A stretch of 64,000 nucleotides of DNA from Emydura subglobosa (GCA_007922225.1 ML679962.1:28503563-28567562); one strand, 5' to 3'. Shown: positions 26,451 through 38,413, counted from the stretch's first letter. A program made the numbers and translations. Notes: generated from the letters alone by a model not told the origin.

Positions 26451-26585
26451 TGTTGCACATCATCCCAGACAGATGGAAATAGTGAACATGAATGCACTTC
26501 TTAAAGGCAGCACTGAGTTTTAAAACAGACTTGCAGAATTCTACTCACCTAGGGTAATTTTTTTTCTTTTTTTGAGGGATGAGCA

Positions 26586-26866
26586 AGGCTATATCTACGC
26601 TGATGGCAGCAAACTCGCCGCCGTCAGATTGACTAATGTGGATCGCCTGAGCGGCCAGTGTAGACCCGCTCAATCGATCAGGAAGTTGACGTACTAAAAC
26701 CACCTCATCAAATGGTGTAGCGCTGCGTCGACAGGAACGCCATTTCCGTCGGCGCAGTTCAGTGAAGACATCGCGCAGAACAGAAGTACAGCAGTCTACG
26801 GGAGTTATGCAAGATAACTCCCGTCGACTGCGCTGAATCACCGGGTAAGTATAGACCAAGCCTAAG
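26586..26866. mobile_element. short hAT-type MITE, CpG-rich, with inverted ends
   Basis: The left end AAGGCTATATCTACGCTGAT is mirrored by the complement of 'AAGTATAGACCAAGCCTAAG'. Internal 'CTCCCGTCGACTGCG' and many CpG dinucleotides contrast with the AT-rich surroundings and suggest a comparatively young insertion. An open frame on the - strand within it has no protein similarity and is incidental. No clear 8-bp target duplication was seen. Confidence 0.65.
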
Positions 26867-28720
26867 ATATTGCTAGTTTTTATGCTGGTTAAGAGAAGGC
26901 AAATAGATTTTGTGAGCTGGCTGTTAAATTTTCATGAGAATTTTGCTGGGCTGGTTTAAGGGCATCTCATTCCTATCTTCATAAGCAAGAGAAAATAATA
27001 GTGTGAGCAATGGCCAGCACAATAAAGTGTTTTTTTTTTTTTTTTTTTTTTTTTTAAATAGAAAAGATCCCTCCCATGACACATGTGCAGAAAGTTCAAC
27101 AAGCAGCATGTTGGTGAAATACACACAACCTCATTGTATAATTTTGATAAACATTTAAGTATTAAGGAATAATGAACAAGGATTGCTACCATATTCCCAT
27201 TCGGCTAAACTATTTCTTTATGGCTGACCTTTTCTCTCTTGCCTGGTCTGAAATATTGCACAGTGCTTTCTAAAGTGTAAGACTGACCAAACACAGCTGA
27301 GTAGAATAGTCACCTTAAAAGTGGCATAAGACGATAATGAACATCAAAATTGCCATGGTAGCCAGTGATTTGACAAATATAAAGGTATTTCCTTTTCTTG
27401 TGTGTCAGGTATTCTTAGCACACAAACAGCTTATGCGGAGCAAGAGCTCATTGTGATTGGTGGCCTAGGAAAACATTACTTACAAACATTCATGCAGCTA
27501 GACACCACTATCTCCAAAATGTATTTCTACTGCTGAGAGTATACTGCCAAGAAGATGAAAGGACATGTAGTGAGTCAAATCTGGAACCTCTGAAACCTGT
27601 TGTGATGTATATCTGGATTAACAACCAACATGTACACCAAGATCTTCAGCAAAGTCACAAAATTCACAGCTGCCCTGTTCAGAAAGATACTCAGTATTTC
27701 CAGCCCAATGTTAAAAAATCATGAACTAGCATTCAAAATCATATCAACTTAAAAATCATGAACACTTACAGATGTGTGTATATGCTGTGTGTCATATATA
27801 TATAATATAAAATAGTGCCTTCTGGCTTTTAAGTCAGTAGGGTTTATAGTCAAACTTTTCTATGCAACCATGAGGTCTAAAGAACTTACTTTTTAAAAAA
27901 ACAAAGCTCTCTGAAAGTGTCACGTTACCTCATGACTTCAGCATCTGGGGTTTTAATAAAAACCATGAACATAAGGAAAGTTGGTGACCCTGGATACTAT
28001 ATCTGGAGAAGGGCTTTCTCTGTGACTAATCCTGATTTTTAAAAGGAACTAGTTGTGTACACTTTCAATACTGCTGCTATATTTTCTGCTGATAGCAGTG
28101 CTTCGAGTAGGCAGGTTGGAAATCAAATGACTCTTATTCGGCTTTTCAATTAAGACTTAACCACTTTACATGCAGCTTAGTGATGATCAGGAGGAAAATA
28201 CTGACACCTAGAATTGTTTGGATAAAGTAATCTGAGTCATTGAAGTTAATCTACATTTGTTTGACAAAATGGGGCCTCTTGCCATCTCATGACTAACATG
28301 ACATCATGACGTTAATGCTCAGTGTGTAAGCATAAATCATTAACTGTTTAGTTTTGATTTAGAAAACTGAGGAAACTAAATGTTTCACCAAATGTGTATG
28401 TTTCTCTGTTTCTATTCTGAGCCAGCCATCTCCAGGGGATTTAGGATGCAGTAGAAAAATGAATTGAACGAAGTCTAGCTTCCATGGTCCAGAAAAACTC
28501 TTGCAAGCAAAAAGCTAAGCAAAAAACCAAAATCCCATTGTGATCGCCTCCCTTGCCCGCTCCAAACTATGAACAGGTGAAAGAGGAAAATGAGTGCTGC
28601 TGTCTTAAATGCTGTCTTTCTCTATGCTAGGGTACTAGATGCTACACTGCAACTTGGAAAAACAACAAAAGTTAAGAGGAACACTGAGATGTTGGTGTTT
28701 GGAGGGAGGGCAGAAATTAT
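26867..28720. other. intergenic AT-rich stretch with a long T tract
   Basis: A run of about 26 T spans 27030-27055 and a (TA)n patch lies near 27795. It could be the reversed poly(A) of an old retrocopy, but no parent sequence is recognised beside it. Confidence 0.5.
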
Positions 28721-28838
28721 GTCCTGATCCTGTAGTAGCTTTGGCATATGCTTAATTTTACTTTCTTGAATAGTCAAGAGGTTTACTCGCATGCTCAAAG
28801 CTACTCACGTGTACAAGTGTTTGCAGGACCAATTCAAC
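28721..28838. repeat. hairpin-family interspersed repeat
   Basis: The left arm 'CCTGATCCTGTAG...GGCATATGCTTAA' pairs imperfectly with the right arm 'GAGTAGCTT...CAAGTGTTTGCAGGACC' after reversal. This is an imperfect palindrome with a degenerate centre. Confidence 0.5.
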
Positions 28839-29514
28839 CCAGCTTTTCAGCATATGCTTGAAGTCACTGGGATTTAAGTATGTGCCTAAAGCTAAGTGTA
28901 TGCTGTGTTGAAGAGGGATGAACTGGTGAATCAGTGCTGAAGGGGAAAAAAAAAATCTCACCAGTGTGGGCATATCCCACACAATCACGTTCCTTCAAGT
29001 GCTTGGGAAGGAATGTGCAAGGTTCTTGTTATGGCTGCCATCTTCCATGTTTCTAACAAATATTCTTAGGCAAGGAATAAGGGCCAAGTCGTCCCATGTG
29101 CAGTAACGTGACATTACAATGACACTAATGTGACTTTCCAAGTCATGTTACTCACTCCTGATTAATTCACTTAAATAATGGGATAACTCATACTGAAAGA
29201 AAATGATAGTTGTGAAATTTGAGGTTAAACTGAAGACCTTTAGGATTTCCTTTCTTTGTTCCGATTCTTAGCAATAGGCTTTGCATACCTCTTCTTAAAG
29301 TTCCCAAAAGACTATTTTGACTTTAAGACAGGACTAAGGAGAGATTATAAAGCAGAGTGGGTGGGAAAGGCAGATTTTTTTAATGAGTCAGAAACAATTT
29401 TGTTCCCGAAACTTGAGGCTTTTGAATTACTAAAATGAATGTGTGTTTTCATTTTATAATACATTGTACTTATATAGAAATTAAATCTCAGGTGATTTCC
29501 AAAACCCTAGTTAA
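28839..29514. other. intergenic, no recognised feature
   Basis: AT-rich sequence. A 60-codon open frame at 29256-29438 has no recognised similarity. Confidence 0.5.
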
Positions 29515-29665
29515 GCCTCTCTTCATCCCTTCAGGAAGTATGAATACCCTGTTTTATAGGTAGGGAAATGGAGGCACAGAGCAGCTGTGAGCTGACCAAG
29601 GTTACAGAGCAAATCAAGCAGAACTGGGGACTAGAACCTGGGAATCCTGCTCTGATCTGACCTGA
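29515..29665 (-). repeat. MIR-type SINE, inverted
   Basis: 'AGGGAAATGGAGGCACAGAG' followed by 'GACCAAGGTTACAGAGCAAA' and 'GGACTAGAACCTGGGAATCC' is the reversed core and head of MIR. Confidence 0.7.
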
Positions 29666-29734
29666 CTTGACCTCTTCCCTCCTTTTTTAGAGTGTTAACA
29701 CATTCTCACGGAGGGCCTTCTTGTTCTCTTTCAG

Positions 29735-29783
29735 GGTGCTCATTTGACAATGCTGATATGAACAGCAGCAGCATTAGGTACAC
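29735..29783 (+). other. exon-like segment with strong splice sites, unassigned
   Basis: A consensus acceptor with polypyrimidine tract (TTCTTGTTCTCTTTCAG|G, ending at 29734) and a donor (CAC|GTAAGTA at 29784) bound 49 bases. No protein similarity is seen. It could be a non-coding or alternative terminal exon, or chance. Confidence 0.2.
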
Positions 29784-31600
29784 GTAAGTAAAACCTTTTA
29801 TTTGACCCATTTCACTACTCATTCAAACTCTGGAAGCATGTTGCTAATGTTCATTTTGGCTGTTATGGAGGAGCAAGTATTTAAGCCAATGAGATTTCCC
29901 ATTTATTAATGAATCCCCCCCAGATGGACTTCAGTTTCTTACAGAATTTATCAGTTCAACCCAGTTTTCCTTTTTTTCTGAGCCTATGTTGATCCAGGAT
30001 TTCTATTTTATAAAGCACATATTGTGTCTTTTAATATTTTATTGGTTTTTACACATTTGAGGGAAACTGATCCACCTTTCAAGAAAAGCTTTGCTTTGAG
30101 ATGTGTTGGTATTACATATTAAAGTGCTTCAGTTATGTCCTGATTAAATATATTTGCAAACTTTAGCACTAAATATATTACACTCCAGCTCTATTAATTG
30201 AAAAAGAAAACTAATTTGCTGTTCCAGATTTTCATGCTGAAACAAAATTGGAATTTTTTTTGCAAAATAAAATATATTGATATATTTCATTCCTCCTTGC
30301 CTTTCTTTTCATGGATACTGCGAAGGAATTAGGATCTATTTTAAATATGAGACAAACCATAACAATATTGTCATATTTTGGCTCAAAATCTAGACAGTGA
30401 CGTTTGAGGGATAAGTTCAATATTCTAAGAAAGATTTGTTTCACTTCATGTAATAACTTCATATAATAAGTTACGTGGTATAATAAAACTCAGCAATTAT
30501 TTTTCAGCTAGCTTTTAGGGGCTCTGTTTACAATGAACAATATATTCTTTGGAATACAAAAGTTCCTTTTCAGAAAGAGAATTTTCATTTTATTTTAAAC
30601 ATCTGAGTGGCTGTAGCTCTAAAGAATTCAATACAATACCAACCTCTGCCCAATTCAAGCCAGTAATCTAAGTTTTTACAGTTGCTAATAGCAACTTATG
30701 TGGCGAACATAATTACAGCAATTTAGAGGACACTGTGGCAATATGAATTTCTTCAAGTAGTTAAATACTAATGTCTTTCACGACAACATCAATGTCAGCC
30801 CCCTCCAAGTCAAAAAAGCGAAGGACAAATGAACTTACCGTTTTTATTTGCTGTTTTTGAAATGGAAGGTTTTCAGAAAAGTGACAGTAGACCGTCTGGT
30901 CTGTAATTTGAACTTGATTTATTTGAATTAGTGAAATCTTTAGTAAATACATCCCAGTGCACATCTTAAATATTTCCCCCTATAGATCAAACATCCATTA
31001 CGTTTTAACTTCGCCTAGTGCTCATACACTTTAATTGCTGTGCCTGACAATCTTCTTGAAAGAAAGGAAAAGATGAAAGAGAAGGAAAAGGTCACTTATG
31101 TACCAGAACCATTACAGCAAATGGGGAGCATTGGCTAGCACATTTTACCTACTAATCTAAGCGATAGGCAGAAGTGTTGATCCAATGAGAGGTATATCTG
31201 AACTGTTTACTTTGGGATTTTTTTTGTGCTGATCGGAGTGAAGAGATGGGCTTTTGCTTGGGAAGCTATTTTCCAGTATATTATCTCTAGCTGTTGACTC
31301 ATCTGCGTGTGTATGCAGGAGTAGGTCTGCATTTATTAGTTATTCACAAAGAAACATTAATCTCAAGTTAAAATACCTGGGCAATAAGGAAGAAAGGTCA
31401 AGGCAGTACTGAGCTGCGCTTCTGGGAAGGATGTGGAGGGATCTTGGGAGTAGAATGCAGGCCTGACAAATGAAGAAGAAAATAAAATGACATCCAATAG
31501 TTAATGTGCTCTCTTGGGGTGAAATCCTGACTTTGACCTTGATCCTGACCTTGATGAAGTCAATGGAATTTTTTCTGGCCTGTGTTTGAACCTAGGATGC
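29784..31600. other. intergenic AT-rich stretch
   Basis: No gene or recognised element. 'GGGTGAAATCCTGACTTTGA' to 'GATGAAGTCAATGGAATTTT' (31519-31570) looks like half of a hairpin-family repeat. Confidence 0.5.
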
Positions 31601-32205
31601 TGGCATCCACACTGCGGTGCACAGACCTGAGCCAAAGTAACTATATCCCGGAGTCCCTAGCGCACTCCCCCTTCCCCACCGAAATGTGGCTGCTCTAGCC
31701 CTCGGAACATGGTGCACTGTAGGAAAAGTTTACTGCCCAACCTGCACATTACCAGGAAAAAACTGGCTTTGCAAAAGGCTTGATCTGTTCGCTCTCTATT
31801 GCAAACCCCAGAGACTCTCTGATAGCGTGCTTGCAGACTGGTGATCTGAACAGACCAGGTTACTGCTGAGCTGAGCTGCTGCAGTTTGCCAAGGGGGGGT
31901 GTGCTTCTGTTTTTAATAGTGTGGATTGCAGATCGTTAGGATAGAGAGGTCTAAGGAAGGTATTGCATGGAATTGTGGGATGCTTCTGAATTACTGCTGG
32001 GACCTGACTTAAACGGGACTGCGAAGCAATAGGGCTTAGACTCTGGATCCCAGCTTGACTCGAGCTTGGACCCTCCGGCCCTGCAGGGTTCTGGAACCCT
32101 AGGTCTGAGTCCTGGATTAGCACAATTGCAGTGTAGACACGAGGTGGGATAAGCCTGGAGCCTGCGCTCAAGCATAAGCTTATATTGCAGTGTAGACATG
32201 CCCTC
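31600..32205. mobile_element. hAT-like non-autonomous element with inverted ends
   Basis: The left end 'CTGGCATCCACACTGCGGTG' matches the complement of the right end 'TTGCAGTGTAGACATGCCCT'. A second 'TTGCAGTGTAGACACGAGG' lies inside at about 32129, as in composite or nested copies. GC content is above background. The overlapping - strand open frames have no recognised similarity. Confidence 0.6.
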
Positions 32206-32283
32206 ACAGTATTCACAGACCACTGCTTGCAAAAAACCAGCACAAGCCAGTTTACTAGTTCCACCTCAAATCACTGCTTCATA

Positions 32284-33068
32284 AAGATCTATAACCTATC
32301 CTAGCAGATGATCCGTCTCTTGCTCAGGCAGTGGGCGACAGCCCCCCAACCTGAAGCAATACTCCCCAGCAACCATACACCCTACAAAAAGTCCAACCCA
32401 GGAACCTATCCCTGCAACAAACCCCGTTGTCAGCTCTGTCCACACATCGACTCTAGTGACAACATCACTGGTCCTAACCACATCAATCACACCATAAGGG
32501 GCTCATTCACCTGTACATCCACTAATGTTATATATGCCATCATGTGCCAGCAATGCCCCTCTGCCATGTACATTGGCCAAACTGGACTATCACTATGCAA
32601 AAGGATAAATGGACACAAATCAGACATAAAAATAACATCCATAAACCAGTGGGAGAACACTTTAATCTCCCAAGGCACACTGTCACTGACCTGAAAGTCG
32701 CCGTACTTCTACAAAAAAACTCCAAAAACAGACTTCAAAGAGAAACTGCTGAGTTAGAAATGATCTGCAAACTTGACACATTCAAACTGGGTTTAAACAG
32801 AGATTTGGAATGGCTCTCTCATTACAAGAGGTAAATTGCTTTGCTCTCCCATTCTCACCTCCTACTCAATGACAGTCATTAGCCCTCAAGTACCCAGCTT
32901 TCATCCACCTCCCCCATTGTTCTCTAGGCACTTGTATATCTATGCTTCTTATTTACTGTATCATTCTACCTCTGCATCTGACGAAGTGAGGTGAGTCTCA
33001 TGAAAGCTTATGCCTACAAAAATTAAATTTGTTAGTCTTTAAAGTGCCACAGAACTCTCGTTGTTTTC
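32284..33068 (+). mobile_element. Penelope-like retroelement, 5'-truncated (copy B)
   Basis: This copy starts at the linker (counterpart of position 17661 in copy A), runs through the GIY-YIG endonuclease and ends in the same 3' arm ('GAAAGCTTATGCC...GTTAGTCTTTAAAGTGCCAC'). The left inverted arm is absent. It lies 80 bases after a hAT-like element. Confidence 0.88.
32308..32834 (+). pseudogene. Penelope GIY-YIG endonuclease fragment with one frameshift
   Basis: The first frame (32308-32694) carries the cysteine cluster CNKPRCQLC and VIYAIMCQQCPSAMYIGQTG with the catalytic-region Arg and the NGH motif. After about 32620 the reading continues in another frame (HKPVGEHFNLPRHTVTDLKV ... LNRDLEWLSHYKR) to a TAA at 32832. 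One small indel therefore separates two otherwise open halves, making this the least damaged nuclease in the window. The reverse transcriptase part is missing. Confidence 0.82.
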
Positions 33069-33860
33069 ACTTAACTCAGAGCACTTAGATTTGTTTATAG
33101 TGAAATCAAGTATACATTTATTTAACAAAGTATGGAGATTCAAGTAATAGCAAGTAGATATATTGGAAACAAATGGTTACATATAAAACAAAATCATTAC
33201 ATGCATTCTGGAGTCTAGACTTGATTAACAAGATTCTCTTATGTCTAATAAAGTATTGCTCTCCCAAAATCCTTACAGTGCTTTACTGCTAGACTGGCTG
33301 TAACCCTTCTTTCACGAGGCAAGCTGTCAGCTTGCCTCCTAGGTGTGTGTGTGTCTCTTTGCATTCCAGGTATGCCAGACCAGTTCTTTGTCTTTTTTCA
33401 GAAGCAGGACAGCCCTCGGCTGTTTATTAATTCCCATAGATTCCCTCTCTTGAAGATTTTGCAATCTCTCGATTTGCACCTGCCTCAGAATGCAGATAGG
33501 CTTACAAAGCAAGGTACACAACACAGATTGGCCAGACAGGGCGATAGGTGTTAGTTACCTTCAGCCTGAAAGGAACATCTCCCAAGATATGTCCCAAGAT
33601 ATGTCACCTCTTGGTGATCTGTCTCAATTCCAGCACTTTCAGAACATAATTTTCAGTAGAGATACACAACTCCTTAAATATTATCCATACATATATTTTG
33701 CAGTGATTTTGATGATCATTGGGCTACTGGCTCGCAATAGAGACATCACATGCAAGTCTTTGGTGAACTATAATACAGATACCCAACCCAGGGAATCCCT
33801 GTAAAACCCTATATGCCCTCTGTACACTCTGCTAGTTGGTACCAAGGGGTCCCGGCTGTG
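33069..33860. repeat. unclassified interspersed repeat, possible LTR remnant
   Basis: The region has a different texture from its flanks: tandem 'CCCAAGATATGT' twice at 33591, a TG run near 33343, and a closing 'GGTACCAAGGGGTCCCGGCTGTGACAG'. It resembles a repeat common in turtle genomes, but I cannot name the family. Boundaries are approximate. Confidence 0.25.
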
Positions 33861-34179
33861 ACAGGAATGTATCTAACTTCAGGCCATTTCAGATTTGTAC
33901 TTCCAAGTCTAAAACCATTGAAAAAGGGTGGCAATATGATAAATAGGAGAGAATGGCTTCCTTAAAAATAGAGTTTGGGCTCATTTTCAATTGAATTTTA
34001 GACTAAATCACATTAATTAAACTTCCCTGATCATTAGACTCCCAAGTAGGGCTTTGTGTTTTCGCATTTTAGCTGGACATTCACGAAGATGAACCTGGAT
34101 ATTTTCAGGGCTCTCAATACTTGCGAAGTTCACAAATACATATACATTAAACTATTTTAATTCTGGTTAGAGAAGAGTT

Positions 34180-34540
34180 GGATGCCAAATGCAGATACCT
34201 TGCAGAATACTCTCTCATGCTTTTATTTTGATGTCACTCACTGAATTTCCACCTTCTGGAAGCAGGGCTTCCTGGAACAAAGACTTAGTAGCAGCCTCTG
34301 TGTCTCCAATGTTGATAGGTCATTTCTGGGAATAACTTTTTCGGTTGACACTTTCATGAATCATGGCCAAAGATAGTAGCTCCTGCAGTTGGGTAAATGT
34401 TGCATAATAAATCACTGAAGCTCTCTGGTCCACAGCCATTTTGGAATGTAGCCACATTTTTCGAAACCTGTCCGTCTCCCTCCAGTTAAGATTAGTGATA
34501 CGTCTCAAACTTGACTTCCAGGCATAAGAGATAAATAGGG
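34180..34540 (-). pseudogene. unidentified protein-like fragment with one stop
   Basis: On the - strand a frame from about 34535 reads through YAWKSSLRRITNLNWRETDR to an in-frame TGA at about 34317-34319. It then continues INIGDTEAATKSLFQEALL to another stop at about 34210. The amino-acid composition is protein-like and there is no initiating ATG at its start. It may be an old retrocopy or exon remnant of an unrecognised gene; chance is also possible. Confidence 0.25.
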
Positions 34541-34805
34541 CAGAGCAAAATTTTTCATTTAGAACTTTTTTTTGATGGAAAATTGGTTTTGTGACCTAAT
34601 GAAAATTTTCCTGGGAAATGTCTGCTTTCCTCAAGAACTTTTCAATTCTTATCAGAAAACTGAAAACCCCAATCCCAAATATTTTTGATCAAAACTTGAA
34701 ATTTGTTTGATTTTCACAAAAAAACTTGAAATTTTCAACAGAAAATTTCAACAAAAACATTCCCTTCCACTTTTGTTTAAATTTTCCATGGATGGGGGGA
34801 AGCCA
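34535..34805. repeat. AAAATTTTC-rich interspersed repeat (copy 1)
   Basis: A dense series of words such as TGGAAAATTGG, GAAAATTTTCC, CTTGAAATTTTCAAC and GAAAATTTCAACAAAAAC forms many short self-complementary segments. A second region of the same type lies at 37462-37900. Confidence 0.5.
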
Positions 34806-37461
34806 TTTTCTGACAAGTGTCTGAGATAAATCATAGGTTGAGATTGTCCTTTCTCAAGTCAGTTTAAGCCACAGACCAGACAGGAGTTTCCTTAGCCACT
34901 AGGGAAGGTTTCTTATGCAGTCACCTCTCTCTAGGTGAATGTAAGGACTCTGCTGTGGTCCCTGTGGTGATCCATGACATGAGCTGCTCCAGACTGAGGT
35001 CTGTTGGCATTTCCAGAAAGAATGAATTGTGGGAGGCAGGGAACTCTCTTCTTTGGAGCTCCTTTAATCCTTTTGGCTTTGGCTTGAGGGCTTTCCTTCC
35101 CTTGGGATAAACTAATCTCTCTGAAGAGGCAGCATCCTGGCTTCCTGGGTCTTGTTCAGCTCAGAAGGCTGTAAATGTGTTTTGGCTGGAGAATGATCAG
35201 TTCAATGGAATAAAATCCACTTAAAGATTTTTTTTCCCCCAAGATAGAGAAATCAGTTGCTCGGGAAATAACTATTCCAGGCTGGAGGTTTTCATGTCAG
35301 TGTAAGAAAGGTCTGCAGATGCTGCAGTGTTCTCTACTTCCCCTTGGGAGGGTTATTTACAAGTTTTGATTTACAGCAATGAGGAATAGGCCTTCCCAAT
35401 TCAGTGTGCTGAGGAAATCACAGCCTCGAGATATTGCTCCTAATCTGCTGTGTCCCGAGAAACATGTATTCTCTGTGCCTTTGTAAGGTTTCTAAACAAT
35501 CCCCATGCATGCTTAACTGACATTTCTTCCTAGTCTGTTACAGTTTCCAGAATTTTTAACTGGGGAGGAGTTGCTTGTTTCTCCATGGCCAGTATTTTCA
35601 GGTATAATTGGGGTAGAAAATGTGCATAGCATTATACGTCTAATTAAAACCATGTCAATAAAAAGCAGTTGTGTGCTACATAAAAGATACATTTGTAGAA
35701 AATTGGCCTGAATTACAAGTGCTTTATACACATTAATTTGCTTTGTCCATACAAAATGGAGTTGAATGAAAAGCATGATTGTTTGACGAGGGCTGAAAAG
35801 CAGCGCTTGCCGTAAGTAATTTAAATTGAGCACTATTATCATTTACGGATTTATTCTGTTTAGAATCAATAAGATGAAAAAGCCCTGAAAGCTTTACACT
35901 AATGCTAATCACTCTTGGTTCAGTAATTCCTTGTGTTTGTTATGTATTATTTTTTTTTCTTCTCTCAGTAATTGTGGCTACTTGGCAAGCAAAATATTTA
36001 AAGTATCTTCAACTGGGGAGAATCCCCCCTTCCCCTCACTTCATGGACAATTTGGCATCTTTAAATCTTGTTGTGATAGAGAAGTTCCTTTAGATGTTAG
36101 TGACGCCATACAGGAGGACAAAAGAGACGTTCTGGAAAGAAACTGAGCTCAGCTTACATGGACAATGTGTTGCTTTTATTTTTGGTTTACAGGGACACCT
36201 CCATGGTGGTTGGAGACTCCCGGACTGAGAGCTACTGGAACATGATTTTGGTGAACTTCTGGGCTTGAATGCAGCCCTGGGGTAACTGCAATAACTTTAC
36301 ACATGGTTCCACCACCACTGAATGTTGTTCCTTTCTGTTTTTGTTTTTTGTTTTGTTCTCTTATTTTAGTCAGGGCAGAGGCCATTTGTCTGCAAAAAGG
36401 AAATACCAAGGGGAAGTGAGACAAGGGCGAAGGACAAAAGATTAAAAGGAGGGCAGGAACTAGGGGTGCTCCAACATGGAGACTCTCTGCCAAAACATTT
36501 AAAGGCAGTAATAAAGCCCCTATGCTTCTGGGTAAGGTGAACTGAAGATGACCAGAAAAGATTAATTAACTCACCAAGTCAATCAATGGGGCTGCAACTG
36601 GTCTCTGTGGCCCAGTGGAAAGGATCTACTGAGCTGAAAGTCTGGATTTTGCAAACTGAAGGAGAGAGAGCAGGGCAAGCAAGTTCTTGTGGTGAGAAGT
36701 CCAGAGGGGAGTGTCAGTCCAAGCAAGGAGCTGTTGAAGTAGTGGTGTTGGGCCCATCCCCATACCTTTCTCTTTTCTTTCCCAGTGAATTTCAGGTGTA
36801 ATTCTGATAGATGCTGCCTAATGCCAAGAGAGGCTGGCTTTAAGTGACGTTGGAAAGAATTTGATTCTTGCCACAACAAAGCTGGGGTTGTTGATTTAGG
36901 GATAAGAAATTATTCATAATTTTTGTGCGTCACTTTATCTCCCTCAGCCTGCAGCAAGATTTGATTCCATAAGGACAAAAGCATTGTTCACAAAATGTCC
37001 GGCCAGAGAAAAACAGATCTCAGACATTCCATCTGCTATACTAATTCCTGATACAGCATCCTGTTATTGACAAGCAATGCACACGCACTGTGGGGTAGAC
37101 TGCTTGAGCTACACTATGTACCAATGGAGCAGATCCTTCTACCAAGTTAGCTAGTGCTTTTGAAGCCTCAGGTCTATTCCCAATTACTCACATGTACCAT
37201 TAGTTGAAAACACTGGAGTCTGAATACACCCAGAGAAGAATCAAATGAGTAGAATGGTACATGGCTGAAGAATGGATAAAAGGACTTTGATTGAGCTAGG
37301 AGCATGTCAGGTTGGGAAGAGAAGCATGTTAAGTCAGTTTGCTTTAGGGAATCTGGTTTATTGATGCCACTGCTAATGTCACTAGTATCTGAAACCAGTG
37401 TTTTATCTAACCGACTGGTGGAGAGATCACAGGTATTTCACCAGCAACAGCTACCTGTAAC
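34806..37461. other. intergenic, no recognised gene
   Basis: Mixed composition. Several open frames of 60-110 codons occur on both strands without recognisable similarity. Confidence 0.5.
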
Positions 37462-37900
37462 TAGAGCTGGCCAGGAATTTTTTTGACTAATTGTTTTTTT
37501 CTCAAAAATGCCAGTTCATCAAAAACAAAACTGTTCACGAAACAAGGTAGGGTTTCATAAATTTCTGAACTTGAAAAAGAAGAAGAAGAAAAACAAGGAA
37601 AAAGTTTCATAATTTTTGCCTGCATGTTTCATTCTGACATTTTCAAAATGAAAATTCCAGTTTTCTGGTTTGAAATGAACTTTTGCTCCAAAATTTAGGC
37701 TAATTAGAGCAAAACAATTTTTCTTTTTAAAAAAAGAAAGCTTTGAAATCAAAACGAAACATTTGGATTGAACCAAAACAAACACAATAAAAGCTCCCCC
37801 CCCCCCGTTGGCCAGTATTTTTGAGATTTCAACTTTTTGTGCAGACTGAACATTTTTTTCAAATTCTCCAATATCTGTAGGTCTGGAAAACCACTTTCCA
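37462..37900. repeat. AAAATTTTC-rich interspersed repeat (copy 2)
   Basis: It starts 'AGCTGGCCAGGAATTTTTTT' and continues with CAAAAATGCCAGTTCATC, GTTCACGAAAC, AAAATGAAAATTCCAG and CGAAACATTTGGATTG. It belongs to the same type as 34535-34805, with a (GAA)n patch at about 37578 and a C run at 37797-37806. Confidence 0.5.
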
Positions 37901-38096
37901 CCCAGCGCTGCCTGTGAGTCTAGAAGTGGTGATGCTGCAGAGGAACAAAGAGTGCATTGGTTACTTAGAATAAACAGAGCTCTCCAGAGATACACAGGGG
38001 AGGTTGATCCAGGCCCAAGACACTTTAGCAAAGCATTAGTGGAATCAATAAACAGAAAAAAGAGAGCATGATTGACTATGCAACCATCCTAGGTTT

Positions 38097-38144
38097 TGGG
38101 GTGACATTTTTGGGGTGACATTTTTTTGGGGTGACATTTTTTTG
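38097..38144 (+). repeat. short tandem repeat, three units of about 16 bp
   Basis: The unit GGGGTGACATTTTTTT occurs three times in a row with small differences in T count. Confidence 0.9.
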
Positions 38145-38356
38145 CACTGGTCAATATCCTTGTACACTCTTTATTATCCACCGCCTTCTAATTCACAGTA
38201 CAGGGGACAGTTTGTGTTACAGTTACTATGGACACTAAAGTTCACTTTATAAGTATTTTATGTGCAGAAAAAAAATCTAAAAACTGTAGAAAAAACTAAA
38301 TTAGCCAATCTAAAAACTTCCAGGGATCGTATTATTCATGTAGTTGCTCTTCAGTA

Positions 38357-38413
38357 GAGCCCAGGGACCCCAGTCATAGACCAAGACCCTATTGTGCGAG
38401 GCAGCGCATAGTA
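38357..38413 (-). repeat. SINE tail fragment, inverted
   Basis: 'AGCCCAGGGACCCCAGTCAT' followed by 'AGACCAAGACCCTATTGTGC' is the reversed common sauropsid SINE/LINE tail, also seen in forward orientation at 26350-26440. Confidence 0.55.

Noticed and set aside
26545..26859. A 104-codon - strand open frame
   Set aside because: It lies within a short non-autonomous transposon and has no protein similarity.
27030..27055. A 26-T run as a possible reversed poly(A) of a processed pseudogene
   Set aside because: No parent coding sequence or target duplication is recognisable beside it; a simple homopolymer is enough.
31860..32264. Two overlapping - strand open frames of 93 and 134 codons
   Set aside because: They are contained in a hAT-like element and look like chance frames in GC-richer repeat DNA.
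37555..38031. A 158-codon - strand open frame
   Set aside because: Its protein is Phe/Lys-rich because it reads the AAAATTTTC repeat; it is not gene-like.
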